The notes beneath the pieces are model-generated. The model made no database searches and had not been told where the DNA came from. It was given only the letters and a program-made list of their open reading frames with translations. Below, piece after piece: positions 30,221 through 39,600 of a stretch of DNA of 64,000 bases. Both the position numbers and the translations under genes were made by a program. The first letter of the stretch is position 1, and each line of letters begins with the position of its first letter. The stretch comes from an uncultured Paracoccaceae bacterium (GTDB taxonomy: Bacteria; Pseudomonadota; Alphaproteobacteria; Rhodobacterales; Rhodobacteraceae), in contig CANMDF010000004.1 in NCBI GenBank assembly GCA_947496605.1, forward strand, positions 1 through 64,000, written 5' to 3'.

Positions 30221-30975
30221 TTGCCAGCCTGCCGATGTATGCGCGTGCCAGCAACAGGGCCGCGCATGATGCGTTGTGGGCGCTGATCAGGGATAGTTTG
30301 CGTGATCATGGTGTTGCGGCACCTGATCATCTGGATCACGACATCGACCACATCGATGGATGGCAACGCGACGATTTGGTGCTGAGCCAGATTTGCAATC
30401 TGCCATACCGTGCCAGATTTCGTGATCAGGTGACGCTGATTGGTGCCGCTGATTATGATTTGGCAGATTGCCCAAGCGGTTACTACCGCAGCGCATTCGT
30501 CGTTCGCGCTGATAGCCAAGCGATAGCACCACAAGATATGGCCAAAGCCCGGTTCGTTTGTAATGATACATTATCCCAATCAGGATATGGGGCCCCCCAA
30601 CTTTGGGCCGAAGCATGCGGGTTTCAGTTTCGGTTGCATGGCAAAACTGGCGGTCACAATGCCAGCATTGCCGCTATTGCAAACGGCAAAGCCGACATCG
30701 CCGCCATAGATGCACAATCATGGTGGATCGAAGAGCGCGAGAACGCGTTGACAGCAAAGCTTAAAGTCATTGGATATACTGACGTTTCACCCGGTCAGAC
30801 ATTCGTAACCCGCAAAGGCGAAGACCCCGCCCCTTACTTTGCGGCGATCACTGAGGCTATTACTGCGCTTCCTGTCGCAGATGCTTTACAATTGAACCTC
30901 AAAGGAATCATTGCATTGCCGCAAGAGGCCTATGATTTACCTTTCCCGCAAATGCAGACCGCAATTCATGCCTGA
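30217..30975 (+). CDS. PhnD-like substrate-binding-fold protein lacking a signal peptide
   Basis: The 252-residue protein matches PhnD/phosphonate-type binding proteins: an N-terminal lobe ending LIGAADYDLADCPSGYYRS, FVCNDTLSQSGYGAPQLW, then HNASIAAIANGKADIAAIDAQSW. These correspond to the usual ligand-loop and hinge segments. It starts MIASLPMYARASNRAAHDAL with no export signal, so it should stay cytosolic unless another start exists. ATGA coupling to terB leaves no room for one. No phosphonate permease or ATPase gene is adjacent; the following ATPase belongs to a polar amino-acid system. Possibly a soluble ligand sensor; the ligand is unknown. Confidence 0.78.
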   Translation: MIASLPMYARASNRAAHDALWALIRDSLRDHGVAAPDHLDHDIDHIDGWQRDDLVLSQICNLPYRARFRDQVTLIGAADYDLADCPSGYYRSAFVVRADSQAIAPQDMAKARFVCNDTLSQSGYGAPQLWAEACGFQFRLHGKTGGHNASIAAIANGKADIAAIDAQSWWIEERENALTAKLKVIGYTDVSPGQTFVTRKGEDPAPYFAAITEAITALPVADALQLNLKGIIALPQEAYDLPFPQMQTAIHA

Positions 30976-31059
30976 CGCGCGGTCAATGCAGTTCTAGACG
31001 TTGCAAAACTCTACAAAATCGGCACTACTTTGCGCCGAACCTATGAAAAGCTGCCCGAC

Positions 31060-31830
31060 GTGACAAACGCCCCCGTTATCGAAATCCGCAATCTGCACAA
31101 AGCTTATGGCGATCTTGAGGTTCTCAAGGGCGTGGATATCGTCGCCCCCGCTGGCCATGTCGTGTCTTTGATCGGGTCATCAGGGTCAGGCAAATCCACA
31201 TTGCTGCGTTGTGCGAACCTGCTGGAAGACAGCCAGCAAGGTGACGTTTTGTTTTGCGGCGAACCTGTCAGCTGGAAAGGTGCGGGCCTGAACCGACATC
31301 CCGGTGACCACGCCCAAATGATCCGCATCCGCACAAACCTGTCGATGGTGTTTCAACAGTTTAACCTATGGGCCCATATGACAATTCTGCAAAACGTCAT
31401 GGAGGCCCCCGTCACCGTTCTAAAGCGTGACAAGGATGAGGTTGAGGCCGCGGCCCGCAAATACTTGGCCAAAGTCGGCATCGGCGACAAATGTGACGTC
31501 TACCCCGCCCAACTGTCAGGCGGACAACAACAACGGGCCGCCATTGCGCGCGCCCTCTGTATGGAACCCAAAGCACTGCTGTTTGACGAACCCACCAGCG
31601 CTTTGGACCCTGAACTTGAGCAGGAAGTCATCAAGGTTATCAAAGATCTGGCCGCCGAAGGGCGCACCATGATCATTGTGACCCATGACATGCGTCTGGC
31701 CGCTGATGTCAGCGACCACGTCGTTTTTTTGCACCAAGGCAAAATCGAAGAGCAAGGACCACCATCCGAACTTTTCGGCAACCCCAAGACCGAACGCTTG
31801 CAGGGGTTCCTTTCTGCAACGGTCGCTTAA
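31060..31830 (+). CDS. Polar amino-acid-type ABC transporter ATP-binding protein
   Basis: 256 residues from the GTG at 31060, which places [17 protein letters not shown] at the N-terminus; a TTG at 31030 would add a dubious ten residues. Walker [10 protein letters not shown], the HisP/GlnQ-type [16 protein letters not shown], signature [15 protein letters not shown], Walker [12 protein letters not shown] and the H-loop VTHDM are all intact. It powers the permease pair at 33811-35498, with the binding protein next door. The spacing to the permeases is broken by an oppositely oriented oxidoreductase gene. Confidence 0.93.
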   Translation: MTNAPVIEIRNLHKAYGDLEVLKGVDIVAPAGHVVSLIGSSGSGKSTLLRCANLLEDSQQGDVLFCGEPVSWKGAGLNRHPGDHAQMIRIRTNLSMVFQQFNLWAHMTILQNVMEAPVTVLKRDKDEVEAAARKYLAKVGIGDKCDVYPAQLSGGQQQRAAIARALCMEPKALLFDEPTSALDPELEQEVIKVIKDLAAEGRTMIIVTHDMRLAADVSDHVVFLHQGKIEEQGPPSELFGNPKTERLQGFLSATVA

Positions 31831-31852
31831 ACTCATCACAATCGGGAGAATA

Positions 31853-32578
31853 ATGATGAAAAACCTTATCCTATCAACGGTCGCACTCGCCGTCGCAGGG
31901 TCAATGACATTCGCAGACGGCCACTCCGTTGTGCGTCTGGGCACCGAGGGCGCCTACCCTCCATATAACTTCCTCAACGACGACGGCGAAGTCGACGGTT
32001 TTGAGCGCGAAGTCGGTGACGAGCTGTGCGCACGCGCTGAGTTGACATGCGAGTGGGTCACAAACGAGTGGGATAGCATTATCCCCAACCTCGTATCCGG
32101 CAACTACGATGTGATCATCGCAGGCATGTCCATCACGGACGAGCGTGACGAAGTCATCGACTTCTCAGAAGCCTACACACAGCCAGATCCATCTGCGTAT
32201 CTGGCACTGTCTGCAGACGCAGATCTGGCAGGCGGCGTTGTTGCAGCGCAAACAGGTACAATTCAGGCCGCTTTCATTGCTGGCACAGGTGCCACATTGC
32301 TTGAGTTCGCGACACCGGATGAGACAGTTGCTGCTGTGAAATCTGGCGAAGCTGACGCGGTTCTGGCCGACAAGTCCTTCCTTCAGCCAATTGCGGATGC
32401 AGACGGTGAAGTGATGTTGCTGGCACAAGAAGAACTGATCGGCGGCGGTGTTGGTCTTGGCGTGCGCGAAAGCGACGGCGAGCTGCGTGAGACACTGAAC
32501 GCAGCGATCATGTCTATGAAAGCTGACGGTTCTTTGAACGAGCTGATCGCAAAGTGGGGCGTTGGCGAGCAGTTCTAA
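31853..32578 (+). CDS. Polar amino-acid ABC transporter substrate-binding protein
   Basis: From the ATG at 31853 (GGGAG upstream) the protein is 241 residues: a signal peptide (LILSTVALAVAGSMTFA) and a HisJ/LAO-type SBP_bac_3 fold. Conserved elements include LGTEGAYPPYNFLND, EWDSIIPNLVSGNYDVIIAG and SITDERDEVIDFSEAY. The paired Cys (ELCARAELTCEW) resembles the short disulfide of HisJ-like proteins. The ligand is probably a basic amino acid, amine or opine, judged from family and from the gamma-glutamylation genes downstream. A strong terminator follows, so it can be expressed at high level independently of the permeases. Confidence 0.92.
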   Translation: MMKNLILSTVALAVAGSMTFADGHSVVRLGTEGAYPPYNFLNDDGEVDGFEREVGDELCARAELTCEWVTNEWDSIIPNLVSGNYDVIIAGMSITDERDEVIDFSEAYTQPDPSAYLALSADADLAGGVVAAQTGTIQAAFIAGTGATLLEFATPDETVAAVKSGEADAVLADKSFLQPIADADGEVMLLAQEELIGGGVGLGVRESDGELRETLNAAIMSMKADGSLNELIAKWGVGEQF

Positions 32579-32599
32579 GCCGCCTTCAAACCTGAGTTT

Positions 32600-32632
32600 A
32601 AGGGGCTGTCCGATGTGGCAGCCCCTTTTTTG
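32600..32632 (+). terminator. Intrinsic terminator after the binding-protein gene
   Basis: AAGGGGCTG (32600-32608) pairs with CAGCCCCTT (32619-32627) and runs into TTTTTTG. It closes the ATPase/binding-protein transcript and abuts the end of the convergent oxidoreductase. Confidence 0.92.
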
Positions 32633-32633
32633 T

Positions 32634-33716
32634 TTATGTCGTGGAAAACCGTTGCGGTCTGTAGGGGGCAAGCATTGCTGCACCCCTGTTATCCAAGGTT
32701 GCATTGATGTCTTTGGCCACCAACTCTGCAATGATCGTCCCAAGTGTGATGCCTGAATGTAGCACGGCCACATAAGCCCCTTCGGCGATTGGGCCGACAA
32801 TCGGCAGCCCATCTTTGGGCACTGGCCTCTCAGCGCGTATCACCTCGGCCCAGTCCAGTTCATTCAGTCCGCTAAAGGTATTCTGCAATCGTTCAATGGT
32901 GCTGTCTGCTGCATCCTTGGGTGTTTGTGTTAGTTCTTCGGCGCTGTCGCTTTGGTGGCTAATGGCCACGGGCAACAGAATCTGTCCCGAGGGTTCCTGC
33001 CGCACTTCGCCATCTGGGGTCGCCAATATGTGATGAAGCATTTTGGGTTGCGGCGTTGTGCGCAAAATATAGGCCGGACGCGGGACCAAGGGGATAGGGC
33101 AATCAATGCTGCCTGCAATTGCGGAAGTCCCTATGCCCGCCGCGATCACAACTTGATCTGCGTATATGCTGCCTTGTGTCGTTTCAACACCAACGACTCT
33201 GTCATTGCGTGTCCTAAGGCCTGACACAAAGATATTGCTGATTACCTTTGCCCCATGTGCTTGGGCCGCACCCAAAAAATGCTGTGTTAATTCAGCGGAC
33301 GACGCCGCCCCTTCATTCGGAAAAAACAATGCTTGTTCGGGCGCATTCGCCAGAGCAGGCTCCATAGCTTGCGCTTGTGCCTTTCCCAGCATTTCAACCG
33401 GGTAATCGCAGGTCTGCAACTTGGTGAATGTAGCATCCATCTCATCCGCGCTCATGTCCCAGCACAAGCACCCTTGCCAGTCGACAGGAGCGGACACATC
33501 CCGCAACGCGCGGTGCCATGCCGCAATCCCTTCGGCCCGCAGCTGGTGATGGTCATCATCAAGAAAAAAGCTCGCGTTGATCCATCCAAAGGCCGCACTG
33601 GTCGCATCCACGCCACCGGCATGCACGACAGTGACCGCGTGACCTGCTTTGGCCAATTGCCATGCGGTCGCGGCCCCAACGATCCCTGCGCCCACAATGA
33701 TGATGGATTGCACCAT
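32634..33716 (-). CDS. FAD-dependent oxidoreductase (D-amino-acid oxidase/dehydrogenase fold)
   Basis: 360 residues with an N-terminal dinucleotide fold (IIIVGAGIVGAATAWQLAKAGH) and a DAO-type substrate domain ending IVGPIAEGAYVAVLHSGITLG, the usual flavin-closing segment. DAO-family enzymes oxidise the C-N bond of amino acids or secondary amines such as sarcosine or glycine. Lying inside an amine/amino-acid uptake locus, it could act on the transported compound. It faces the terminator of the binding-protein gene and is divergent from the permease pair with 94 bases between starts. Confidence 0.88.
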   Translation of the reverse strand: MVQSIIIVGAGIVGAATAWQLAKAGHAVTVVHAGGVDATSAAFGWINASFFLDDDHHQLRAEGIAAWHRALRDVSAPVDWQGCLCWDMSADEMDATFTKLQTCDYPVEMLGKAQAQAMEPALANAPEQALFFPNEGAASSAELTQHFLGAAQAHGAKVISNIFVSGLRTRNDRVVGVETTQGSIYADQVVIAAGIGTSAIAGSIDCPIPLVPRPAYILRTTPQPKMLHHILATPDGEVRQEPSGQILLPVAISHQSDSAEELTQTPKDAADSTIERLQNTFSGLNELDWAEVIRAERPVPKDGLPIVGPIAEGAYVAVLHSGITLGTIIAELVAKDINATLDNRGAAMLAPYRPQRFSTT

Positions 33717-33810
33717 ATTTCACATCTCCTGACCTGATCATCGCCACAACGCGTTGACACGCAACCACATATGTTGGACGCATGTTAAGACGACCGCAAC
33801 AAGGCGCCTG

Positions 33811-34695
33811 ATGTTCAGCTTCTGTACCGATCCTGCCACGCTTGAAGGCTTTCAGTGGCTTAGCTGCTACCTAACCACAGGCAAGCATATGTCGATGTAT
33901 TGGGCCTTCGGGACGGTCTTGCTCTTGCTTGCGATCACGGCACCAACGGCTTTGGCCTTTGGATTTGCAGGCGCATCAGCCGCACGCAGCCAAGTGGCCC
34001 CACTACGCTGGATCGGAAAAACCTATATCGCTATTGTACGGGGCATCCCTGATATCGCGTTCTTTTTGTTCTTCGTCATCGCGCTGGACCAAGCCTTTGA
34101 ATATATCCGTCACCGTGTGAAATGCCCCGATTGGGAAGAACCCGTGCGCCAAGGTAATGATTTCATTGTCTGTACGGCCGCCAAGCTGCCCTTGGGCAAC
34201 GCCCCGCAGTGGGTGCATGAGACCTATGGTTTCATGCTGGCGGTCCTGACTTTTGCAATCGTTTTTGGTGCTTTTGCGGCGAACGTCTTGTTTGGCGCGA
34301 TGCGGGCTGTCCCTAAAGGCCAGCTTGAAACAGCCGAAGCATACGGCATGAACCGTCGCCAAACATTCTGGCGCGTGATGGTGCCACAGATGTGGGTTTA
34401 CGCCCTGCCCGGCCTGTCGAACCTTTGGATGGTGTTGATCAAGGCGACCCCGCTGTTGTTCCTGCTTGGCGTCGAGGACATCGTTTATTGGGCCCGCGAA
34501 TTGGGCGGAGCAAAACAGCCGCAGTTCACCGATTACCCGCACCCCGATTGGCGGATGTGGTATTTTGCGGCCCTACTGGTGTTTTACCTTTGCTTTACGA
34601 AAGTGTCCGAGTTCGTTCTTAGCAAGATCATGGTCAAACTGACCCACGGCCAAGCAACAGCTGCAGGCGAAGCCCAGCGGAGGGCTGCGGCGTGA
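33811..34695 (+). CDS. Polar amino-acid ABC transporter permease 1
   Basis: A 294-residue HisM/GlnP-type permease. The EAA loop GQLETAEAYGMNRRQTFWRV contacts the ATPase, and GIPDIAFFLFFV marks the family. The protein has an extra hydrophilic insert between early helices (RHRVKCPDWEEPVRQGND...), longer than in typical members, probably periplasmic. The ATG at 33811 follows AAGG at 33801; upstream in-frame codons to 33754 look non-native. Its TGA overlaps the GTG of permease 2. Confidence 0.9.
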   Translation: MFSFCTDPATLEGFQWLSCYLTTGKHMSMYWAFGTVLLLLAITAPTALAFGFAGASAARSQVAPLRWIGKTYIAIVRGIPDIAFFLFFVIALDQAFEYIRHRVKCPDWEEPVRQGNDFIVCTAAKLPLGNAPQWVHETYGFMLAVLTFAIVFGAFAANVLFGAMRAVPKGQLETAEAYGMNRRQTFWRVMVPQMWVYALPGLSNLWMVLIKATPLLFLLGVEDIVYWARELGGAKQPQFTDYPHPDWRMWYFAALLVFYLCFTKVSEFVLSKIMVKLTHGQATAAGEAQRRAAA

Positions 34696-35498
34696 GTTGC
34701 TGGGAGACCATCGCCGATTATGCGCTGCGCAGCCAAGGTATTGGCGAGCGTTTGTTGCCGCGCACTGATTTTACACTGTGCCAGCAGTTCACCTTGATCG
34801 GCTCTGGCATGATCTGGAACATCTACTTTGGTGTTGTGGCACTTTGCTTTGGCTTTTTCTTAGCCACAGCCGTGGCGATGGGCAAAGCCGCCCGAAACCC
34901 TTTGCTACGCAAACCTGCCGAATGGTTTATTTTCATCTTTCGCGGCTCGCCGCTCTTTATTCAGTTCTTTTTCGCCTATTTCGTCTTCCTCAGCCTCAAA
35001 GACGTCAGCAGCTTCTTTAATCCGCTAACATCCGCTTGGGCCGGTGCATTGGTCGTGCTGTTCCTGAACACAGCCGCCTACACCGGCGAGATCTTTTATG
35101 GCGCGTTACAATCAATCCCTAAAGGCGACACCGAGGCGGCAGACGCTTATGGCCTATCTGGATGGCCACGCTTTCGCCGGGTGATTTGGCCCACGATGCT
35201 GCGCTTGGCTTGGCCCGCTTACACGAATGAAGCGATCTTTCTATTCCAATCGACGACACTGGTGTTCTTTTCCGGCTTTCCGGCGACACAACAGCGTGGC
35301 GATGCGCTTTATTACGCCAATTACTTTGCGGATAAGACCTTCAATCCGTTCATTCCCTACCCTATCCTTGCTGGTTATTTCATTATTCTGACATTGATCG
35401 TGATCAGCATTTTTGGCTTGGTAAACAACCGTTTGAACCGCCACTTGCCACAAAACGCACGTCAGAAAATCAAAGTGAGGCCGCAGATTATCCGATGA
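34692..35498 (+). CDS. Polar amino-acid ABC transporter permease 2
   Basis: 268 residues starting at GTG in the GTGA overlap with permease 1. It has FRGSPLFIQFFFAYFV and the EAA loop GDTEAADAYGLSGWPRFRRV, so it forms the heteromeric HisQM-like channel with the preceding gene. The stop overlaps the next gene in ATGA (35495-35498), tying the permeases to the glutamine-synthetase-like gene in one transcript. Confidence 0.92.
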   Translation: MSCWETIADYALRSQGIGERLLPRTDFTLCQQFTLIGSGMIWNIYFGVVALCFGFFLATAVAMGKAARNPLLRKPAEWFIFIFRGSPLFIQFFFAYFVFLSLKDVSSFFNPLTSAWAGALVVLFLNTAAYTGEIFYGALQSIPKGDTEAADAYGLSGWPRFRRVIWPTMLRLAWPAYTNEAIFLFQSTTLVFFSGFPATQQRGDALYYANYFADKTFNPFIPYPILAGYFIILTLIVISIFGLVNNRLNRHLPQNARQKIKVRPQIIR

Positions 35499-36826
35499 GC
35501 TGGCTTGATGATCATCCCGAAATACGCAACCTGCGTTGTGGTGCCGCTGACCTGAATGGGCAGGCACGCGGCAAACGCGTACCGCGCCGCTTTGCGGAAA
35601 AGCTTGAGAAAGATGGCACACGGTTTCCTTTATCTGTTCTGAACCTCGACATTTGGGGCGAGGACATCGACGACAGCCCGCTGGTGTTTGAAACCGGCGA
35701 TGCCGATGGTTTGCTCTTGCCGACCGAGCGTGGCTATGTGCCCATGCCGTGGCTCGGATCACCGACCGCCCTTTTGCCGCTATGGTCATTTCAGGATGAT
35801 GGCACCCCTTTTTCAGGCGACCCCCGTCATGCGCTGGCGCGTGTCCTTGAGCGTTACAAAGCGATTGGCCTGACCCCTGTTGCTGCGACCGAAATGGAAT
35901 TTTATCTGGTCGATGACAGTGGCAAAGAACTCCGCCAGCCGAAATCACCACGTTCTGGCAAGCGCCGTGCGGGGGCTGAAATTTTGTCTTTGCGTGCGCT
36001 GGATGCCTTCGATGCGTTCTTCAACGAGCTCTATGACGCCTGCGACGCGATGAATATTCCCGCTGAAGCAGCAATTTCCGAGGGCGGTGAGGGCCAGTTT
36101 GAAGTCAACCTTGAGCATGTGCCAGACGCATTGAAAGCTGCGGACGATGCATGGCTTTTCAAAATGCTTGTGCGCGGTCTGGCACGCAACCATGGAATGG
36201 CTGCGAGTTTCATGGCCAAACCCTATGAGGACTATGCAGGCAACGGTCTGCATACCCATTTTTCGATGTTGGATCGTGACGGCAAGAATGCTTTTGCCAA
36301 TAAGACGTTCGAAGGCACGCCGTTGCTGCAGAATGCCATTGCGGGATGTCTCGCGGGCATCCCGGAATTGGCACTGATCTTTGCACCGCATGGCAACAGC
36401 TATGAACGGCTAGTGCCCGGCGCTCATGCCCCGACCAGCATTTGCTGGGCCTATGATAACCGCACAGCATCGGTCCGCGTGCCCGGAGGCAGTCTTGGTG
36501 CGCGGCGGATTGAACACCGCCTCGCTGGTGGTGACGTGAACCCTTATCTGTTTCTTGCGGCGGTTCTTGGGTCTGCCCTTGTCGGGATTGAAGACGGCAT
36601 GACACCTCCTGACCCCATTACGGGCAATGCTTATGATCAAAAGCTGCCGCAAGTGCCGGGCTCATGGGATGATGCGATCAATGCCTTTGAGCAAAGCGCC
36701 CTTGCCCGGCGTATCTTTGACCCGCAACTGGTCGATAATCTGATCCGCACCAAACGCCAAGAAATGGCCCATTTTGCGGAAATGACCCCTGAAGAACAGA
36801 TCGACCATTATTTGGATCTTGTGTAA
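35495..36826 (+). CDS. Glutamine-synthetase-like gamma-glutamyl ligase (PuuA-type)
   Basis: 443 residues with the catalytic core of the GlnA/PuuA family: EMEFYLV, EGGEGQFEVNLEH, GNGLHTHFSM, NSYERLVPG and the substrate Arg in NRTASVRVPGG. The short N-terminal beta-grasp and lack of an adenylylation-type tail fit the gamma-glutamylamine synthetase branch rather than ammonia-assimilating GS. PuuA-like enzymes attach glutamate to putrescine or other amines so they can be oxidised safely. Translational coupling to the ABC permeases suggests that it acts on the imported compound. Exact substrate unknown. Confidence 0.87.
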   Translation: MSWLDDHPEIRNLRCGAADLNGQARGKRVPRRFAEKLEKDGTRFPLSVLNLDIWGEDIDDSPLVFETGDADGLLLPTERGYVPMPWLGSPTALLPLWSFQDDGTPFSGDPRHALARVLERYKAIGLTPVAATEMEFYLVDDSGKELRQPKSPRSGKRRAGAEILSLRALDAFDAFFNELYDACDAMNIPAEAAISEGGEGQFEVNLEHVPDALKAADDAWLFKMLVRGLARNHGMAASFMAKPYEDYAGNGLHTHFSMLDRDGKNAFANKTFEGTPLLQNAIAGCLAGIPELALIFAPHGNSYERLVPGAHAPTSICWAYDNRTASVRVPGGSLGARRIEHRLAGGDVNPYLFLAAVLGSALVGIEDGMTPPDPITGNAYDQKLPQVPGSWDDAINAFEQSALARRIFDPQLVDNLIRTKRQEMAHFAEMTPEEQIDHYLDLV

Positions 36827-36862
36827 CTCTGGCATACACGCCACCAAAAAAGCGAGAAAACG

Positions 36863-37546
36863 ATGAAGATCGGCATCCTGCAAACTGGCCATGCGCCTGA
36901 TGAACTTCTTGAAACCAGTGGCGATGTGGCCCCTTATTTCGCGCGTATGTTAGATGGTTTCGGATTCACTTTCGCAACATACAGTGTCGTTGATATGGAA
37001 TTTCCGACAGCGATCACAGAGTGTGACGGCTGGATCATCACAGGGTCCAAGTTTGGCGCATATGACGATGAACCCTTTATCGCGCCGCTCGAAGACTTGA
37101 TCCGTGCCGTCTACGCCGCCGACATTCCACTGGTCGGCATCTGCTTTGGTCATCAGATCATCGCGCAGGCCTTGGGCGGCAAGGTTGAGAAGTTCAGCGA
37201 AGGTTGGGCTGTGGGTCGCACAGACTACGACTGGGATGGCGAACAGGTATCGCTGAATGCGTGGCACCAAGACCAAGTTGTCGCTCGCCCAGCCGATGCG
37301 ACCGTCTATGCCAGCAATGATTTCTGCGAAAATGCAGCTTTGGTTTACGGCAAACGTGCTTTCACCGTGCAGCCTCACCCCGAATATGGGGCGGGCTTTA
37401 TTGGTGGGCTGGTGAAATACCGCGGCAAAGGTGTCGTGCCCGATGACCAATTAGCGCAGGCGCAGGCGAACCTTGATCAGCCTGTCGATAACCCGCGTGT
37501 AGCGGCACAAATTGCCCGGTTCTTTAAAGAACGCGTTGTGGCCTAA
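36863..37546 (+). CDS. Class I glutamine amidotransferase-like hydrolase
   Basis: 227 residues with nucleophile Cys94 in GICFGHQ and the catalytic His-Glu in QPHPEY, arranged as in GuaA-like amidotransferases. No synthetase domain is fused. In gamma-glutamylation pathways a hydrolase of this broad fold (PuuD in E. coli) removes glutamate at the end, so this may be the counterpart, though it looks closer to the GMP-synthase-like group than to PuuD. It is 36 bases after the ligase gene and eight before the oxidase gene. Confidence 0.87.
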   Translation: MKIGILQTGHAPDELLETSGDVAPYFARMLDGFGFTFATYSVVDMEFPTAITECDGWIITGSKFGAYDDEPFIAPLEDLIRAVYAADIPLVGICFGHQIIAQALGGKVEKFSEGWAVGRTDYDWDGEQVSLNAWHQDQVVARPADATVYASNDFCENAALVYGKRAFTVQPHPEYGAGFIGGLVKYRGKGVVPDDQLAQAQANLDQPVDNPRVAAQIARFFKERVVA

Positions 37547-37553
37547 ACCCGCC

Positions 37554-38858
37554 ATGAACCCGCTTTACCGCAACGATCGCCCCGGTGAATACCCCGACAG
37601 TTGGTATGTGGCATCAACCGACATCCCAAAAGAGCGTCCTGCGCTGAAGGGCAGTGTGACGGCCGATGTTTGCGTCATTGGCGCTGGCTACACAGGGCTT
37701 TCGGCAGCGCGGCACTTGGCGCAGAAGGGGTTGGACGTGGTGGTCCTTGATGCCCACCGCGCAGGCTTTGGGGCGTCAGGACGCAATGGCGGTCAGGTTT
37801 GTAGCGGATATGACTATCCGCAATCGGTGATCATCAAAAAATATGGTGCAGGTCACGCAAAAGTGCTTTGGGAACTGGCCGAAGAAGCCAAGGCAGACCT
37901 ACGCGCTTTGTGTGCGGACCATATTCCTGAGGCACGCTATACCCCCGGCGTCATGCACAGCACTTATACGGCCGCAGAGACAGTGGCAGAACAGGCCGAA
38001 GTTGATCTGTTGCAACGTGAATACGGGTATGGGCAAGCGCGGGTATGCGGCCCCGATGACATTCATTCCGTGGTGAATTCGCCCCATTTTCATGGCGGTT
38101 TGCTGGATATGGGGGCCGGTCATATTCACCCGCTACGCTATGCCCTTGGCCTTGCTAAGTTGGCCGAAGCTGCGGGCGCACGCATCTTTGAACGCTCCGA
38201 GGTGCACCGCATCGACAAAGGGGACTCTACCGTCGTTGCCACAAACAAAGGGCGGGTGACTGCCCGATATGTGATTTTGGCAGGCAACGGCTATCTGCCG
38301 AGCCTTGAGCGCAAAGTGGCCGCGCGTGTCATGCCGCTGAACAGTTTCATGGGTGCAACTGAACCTTTGGGCGACCGCGCAGATAACGTCTTTGGCCAAG
38401 ACATCGCCGTGCATGATAGCAAGTGGGTCGCGAACTATTTTCGCCTATCCGAGGACAAACGTCTGCTGTTCGGGGGGCGTCCTAGTTATTCCTTGGGTTT
38501 TCCCGAAGGGATTGCTGCATTGATGCAAAAACGTATCCCGTTGTTGTTCCCACAATTAGAGGGTGTCAAAATTGAATACGCATGGGGTGGCACATTAGGG
38601 GTGACAATTCCGCGGATGCCGGCCGTAATCCGTGTGGCGCCCAACATTCTATCTGCTGGCGGGTATTCCGGGCACGGTGTGGCGCTGTCGGGTTTAGCGG
38701 GCAAAGTCATGGCAGAGGCGGTTGCGGGTCAGGCGGGGCGATTTGATGCATTTGCTGACATCAATGTCCCCAGTTTTCCGGGCGGCACGGCGTTCCGCGC
38801 ACCAATCTTGCGGTTAGCGATGACATGGTATGCACTTCGGGACAGGTTGGGGCTGTGA
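37554..38858 (+). CDS. FAD-dependent oxidoreductase (PuuB/OrdL-like gamma-glutamylamine oxidase)
   Basis: From the ATG at 37554 the protein is 434 residues. The start MNPLYRNDRPGEYPDSWYVA is characteristic of the PuuB/OrdL group, followed by the FAD motif VCVIGAGYTGLSAARHLA and FGASGRNGGQVCSGYD. Near the C-terminus GYSGHGVALSGLAGKVMAEAV closes the flavin site. PuuB oxidises gamma-glutamylputrescine to the aldehyde. Last gene of the run that begins with the ABC permeases. No aldehyde dehydrogenase follows, so the pathway would need one elsewhere. Confidence 0.9.
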   Translation: MNPLYRNDRPGEYPDSWYVASTDIPKERPALKGSVTADVCVIGAGYTGLSAARHLAQKGLDVVVLDAHRAGFGASGRNGGQVCSGYDYPQSVIIKKYGAGHAKVLWELAEEAKADLRALCADHIPEARYTPGVMHSTYTAAETVAEQAEVDLLQREYGYGQARVCGPDDIHSVVNSPHFHGGLLDMGAGHIHPLRYALGLAKLAEAAGARIFERSEVHRIDKGDSTVVATNKGRVTARYVILAGNGYLPSLERKVAARVMPLNSFMGATEPLGDRADNVFGQDIAVHDSKWVANYFRLSEDKRLLFGGRPSYSLGFPEGIAALMQKRIPLLFPQLEGVKIEYAWGGTLGVTIPRMPAVIRVAPNILSAGGYSGHGVALSGLAGKVMAEAVAGQAGRFDAFADINVPSFPGGTAFRAPILRLAMTWYALRDRLGL

Positions 38859-39003
38859 AGCTAAGTCGCCATTGACTGCGGTTGTGGTCGCACCACCAAT
38901 TTGGTCATCACTTACAATGATGCCCCACTAGAGGTGACGCTCCAAATTTGTCAATTTCCAAAGAGTTGGACGGCAAAAAGTATTCCTAAGAAGCTGACCT
39001 GCG

Positions 39004-39552
39004 TTACTTACCCATTTTCGACAGCTTTTCCTGCAAGGCCGCGAGCTGGTCTTTAATCTCACCAAGATCGCCATCTTCTTTGCTCTCGTCGGATGAAGCG
39101 GTCGTACCACCTGGCATCATCCCACCTGTCATGGCCTTAAAGAACGCTTCTTGCTGGGCACGCATGGCTTCAAAGCCGGGCATGTTGGAAATGGGGCTGG
39201 CTTTGCCGATGTTTTCCATCGCTTTGGTTTGACCATCGCGCAGCATGTCAAAACTGGCTTGCAGAAACTGCGGAACAACGGATGCGGCTTGGGATGTATA
39301 GCTGCGCACCAAATCGGTTAATACATCAACAGGCAACACACTTTCGCCGCGGCTTTCGTGTTCTGCGATAATTTGCAACAGATACTGGCGGGTCAGGTCG
39401 TCACCGGATTTCAGATCGACAATCTGTACTTCACGGCCTTCACGAATGAAAACAGCGATATCTTCGAGTGTGACGTAATCACTGGTTTCAGTATTATAGA
39501 GACGACGGCTCGCGTAGCGCTTAATTAGCAGCGGTTTGTTGGTGTCGGCCAT
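39004..39552 (-). CDS. phaR: Polyhydroxyalkanoate synthesis repressor PhaR
   Basis: PhaR binds both DNA and polyhydroxybutyrate; polymer titrates it off phasin and synthase promoters. From the ATG at 39552 (GGGAG upstream) it is 182 residues: the DNA-binding domain IKRYASRRLYNTETSDYVTLEDIA, the PHB-accumulation regulatory domain (YLLQIIAEHESRGES...), and a Met/Gly-rich then coiled-coil C-terminus. It lies with phaP and phaC, and three candidate operators are visible nearby (40224, 40255, 42119). Confidence 0.95.
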   Translation of the reverse strand: MADTNKPLLIKRYASRRLYNTETSDYVTLEDIAVFIREGREVQIVDLKSGDDLTRQYLLQIIAEHESRGESVLPVDVLTDLVRSYTSQAASVVPQFLQASFDMLRDGQTKAMENIGKASPISNMPGFEAMRAQQEAFFKAMTGGMMPGGTTASSDESKEDGDLGEIKDQLAALQEKLSKMGK

Positions 39553-39600
39553 GGCGCTCTCTCCCAAGATGTTGCAGTGCAGAGAAGCCTATGCCGCAAC

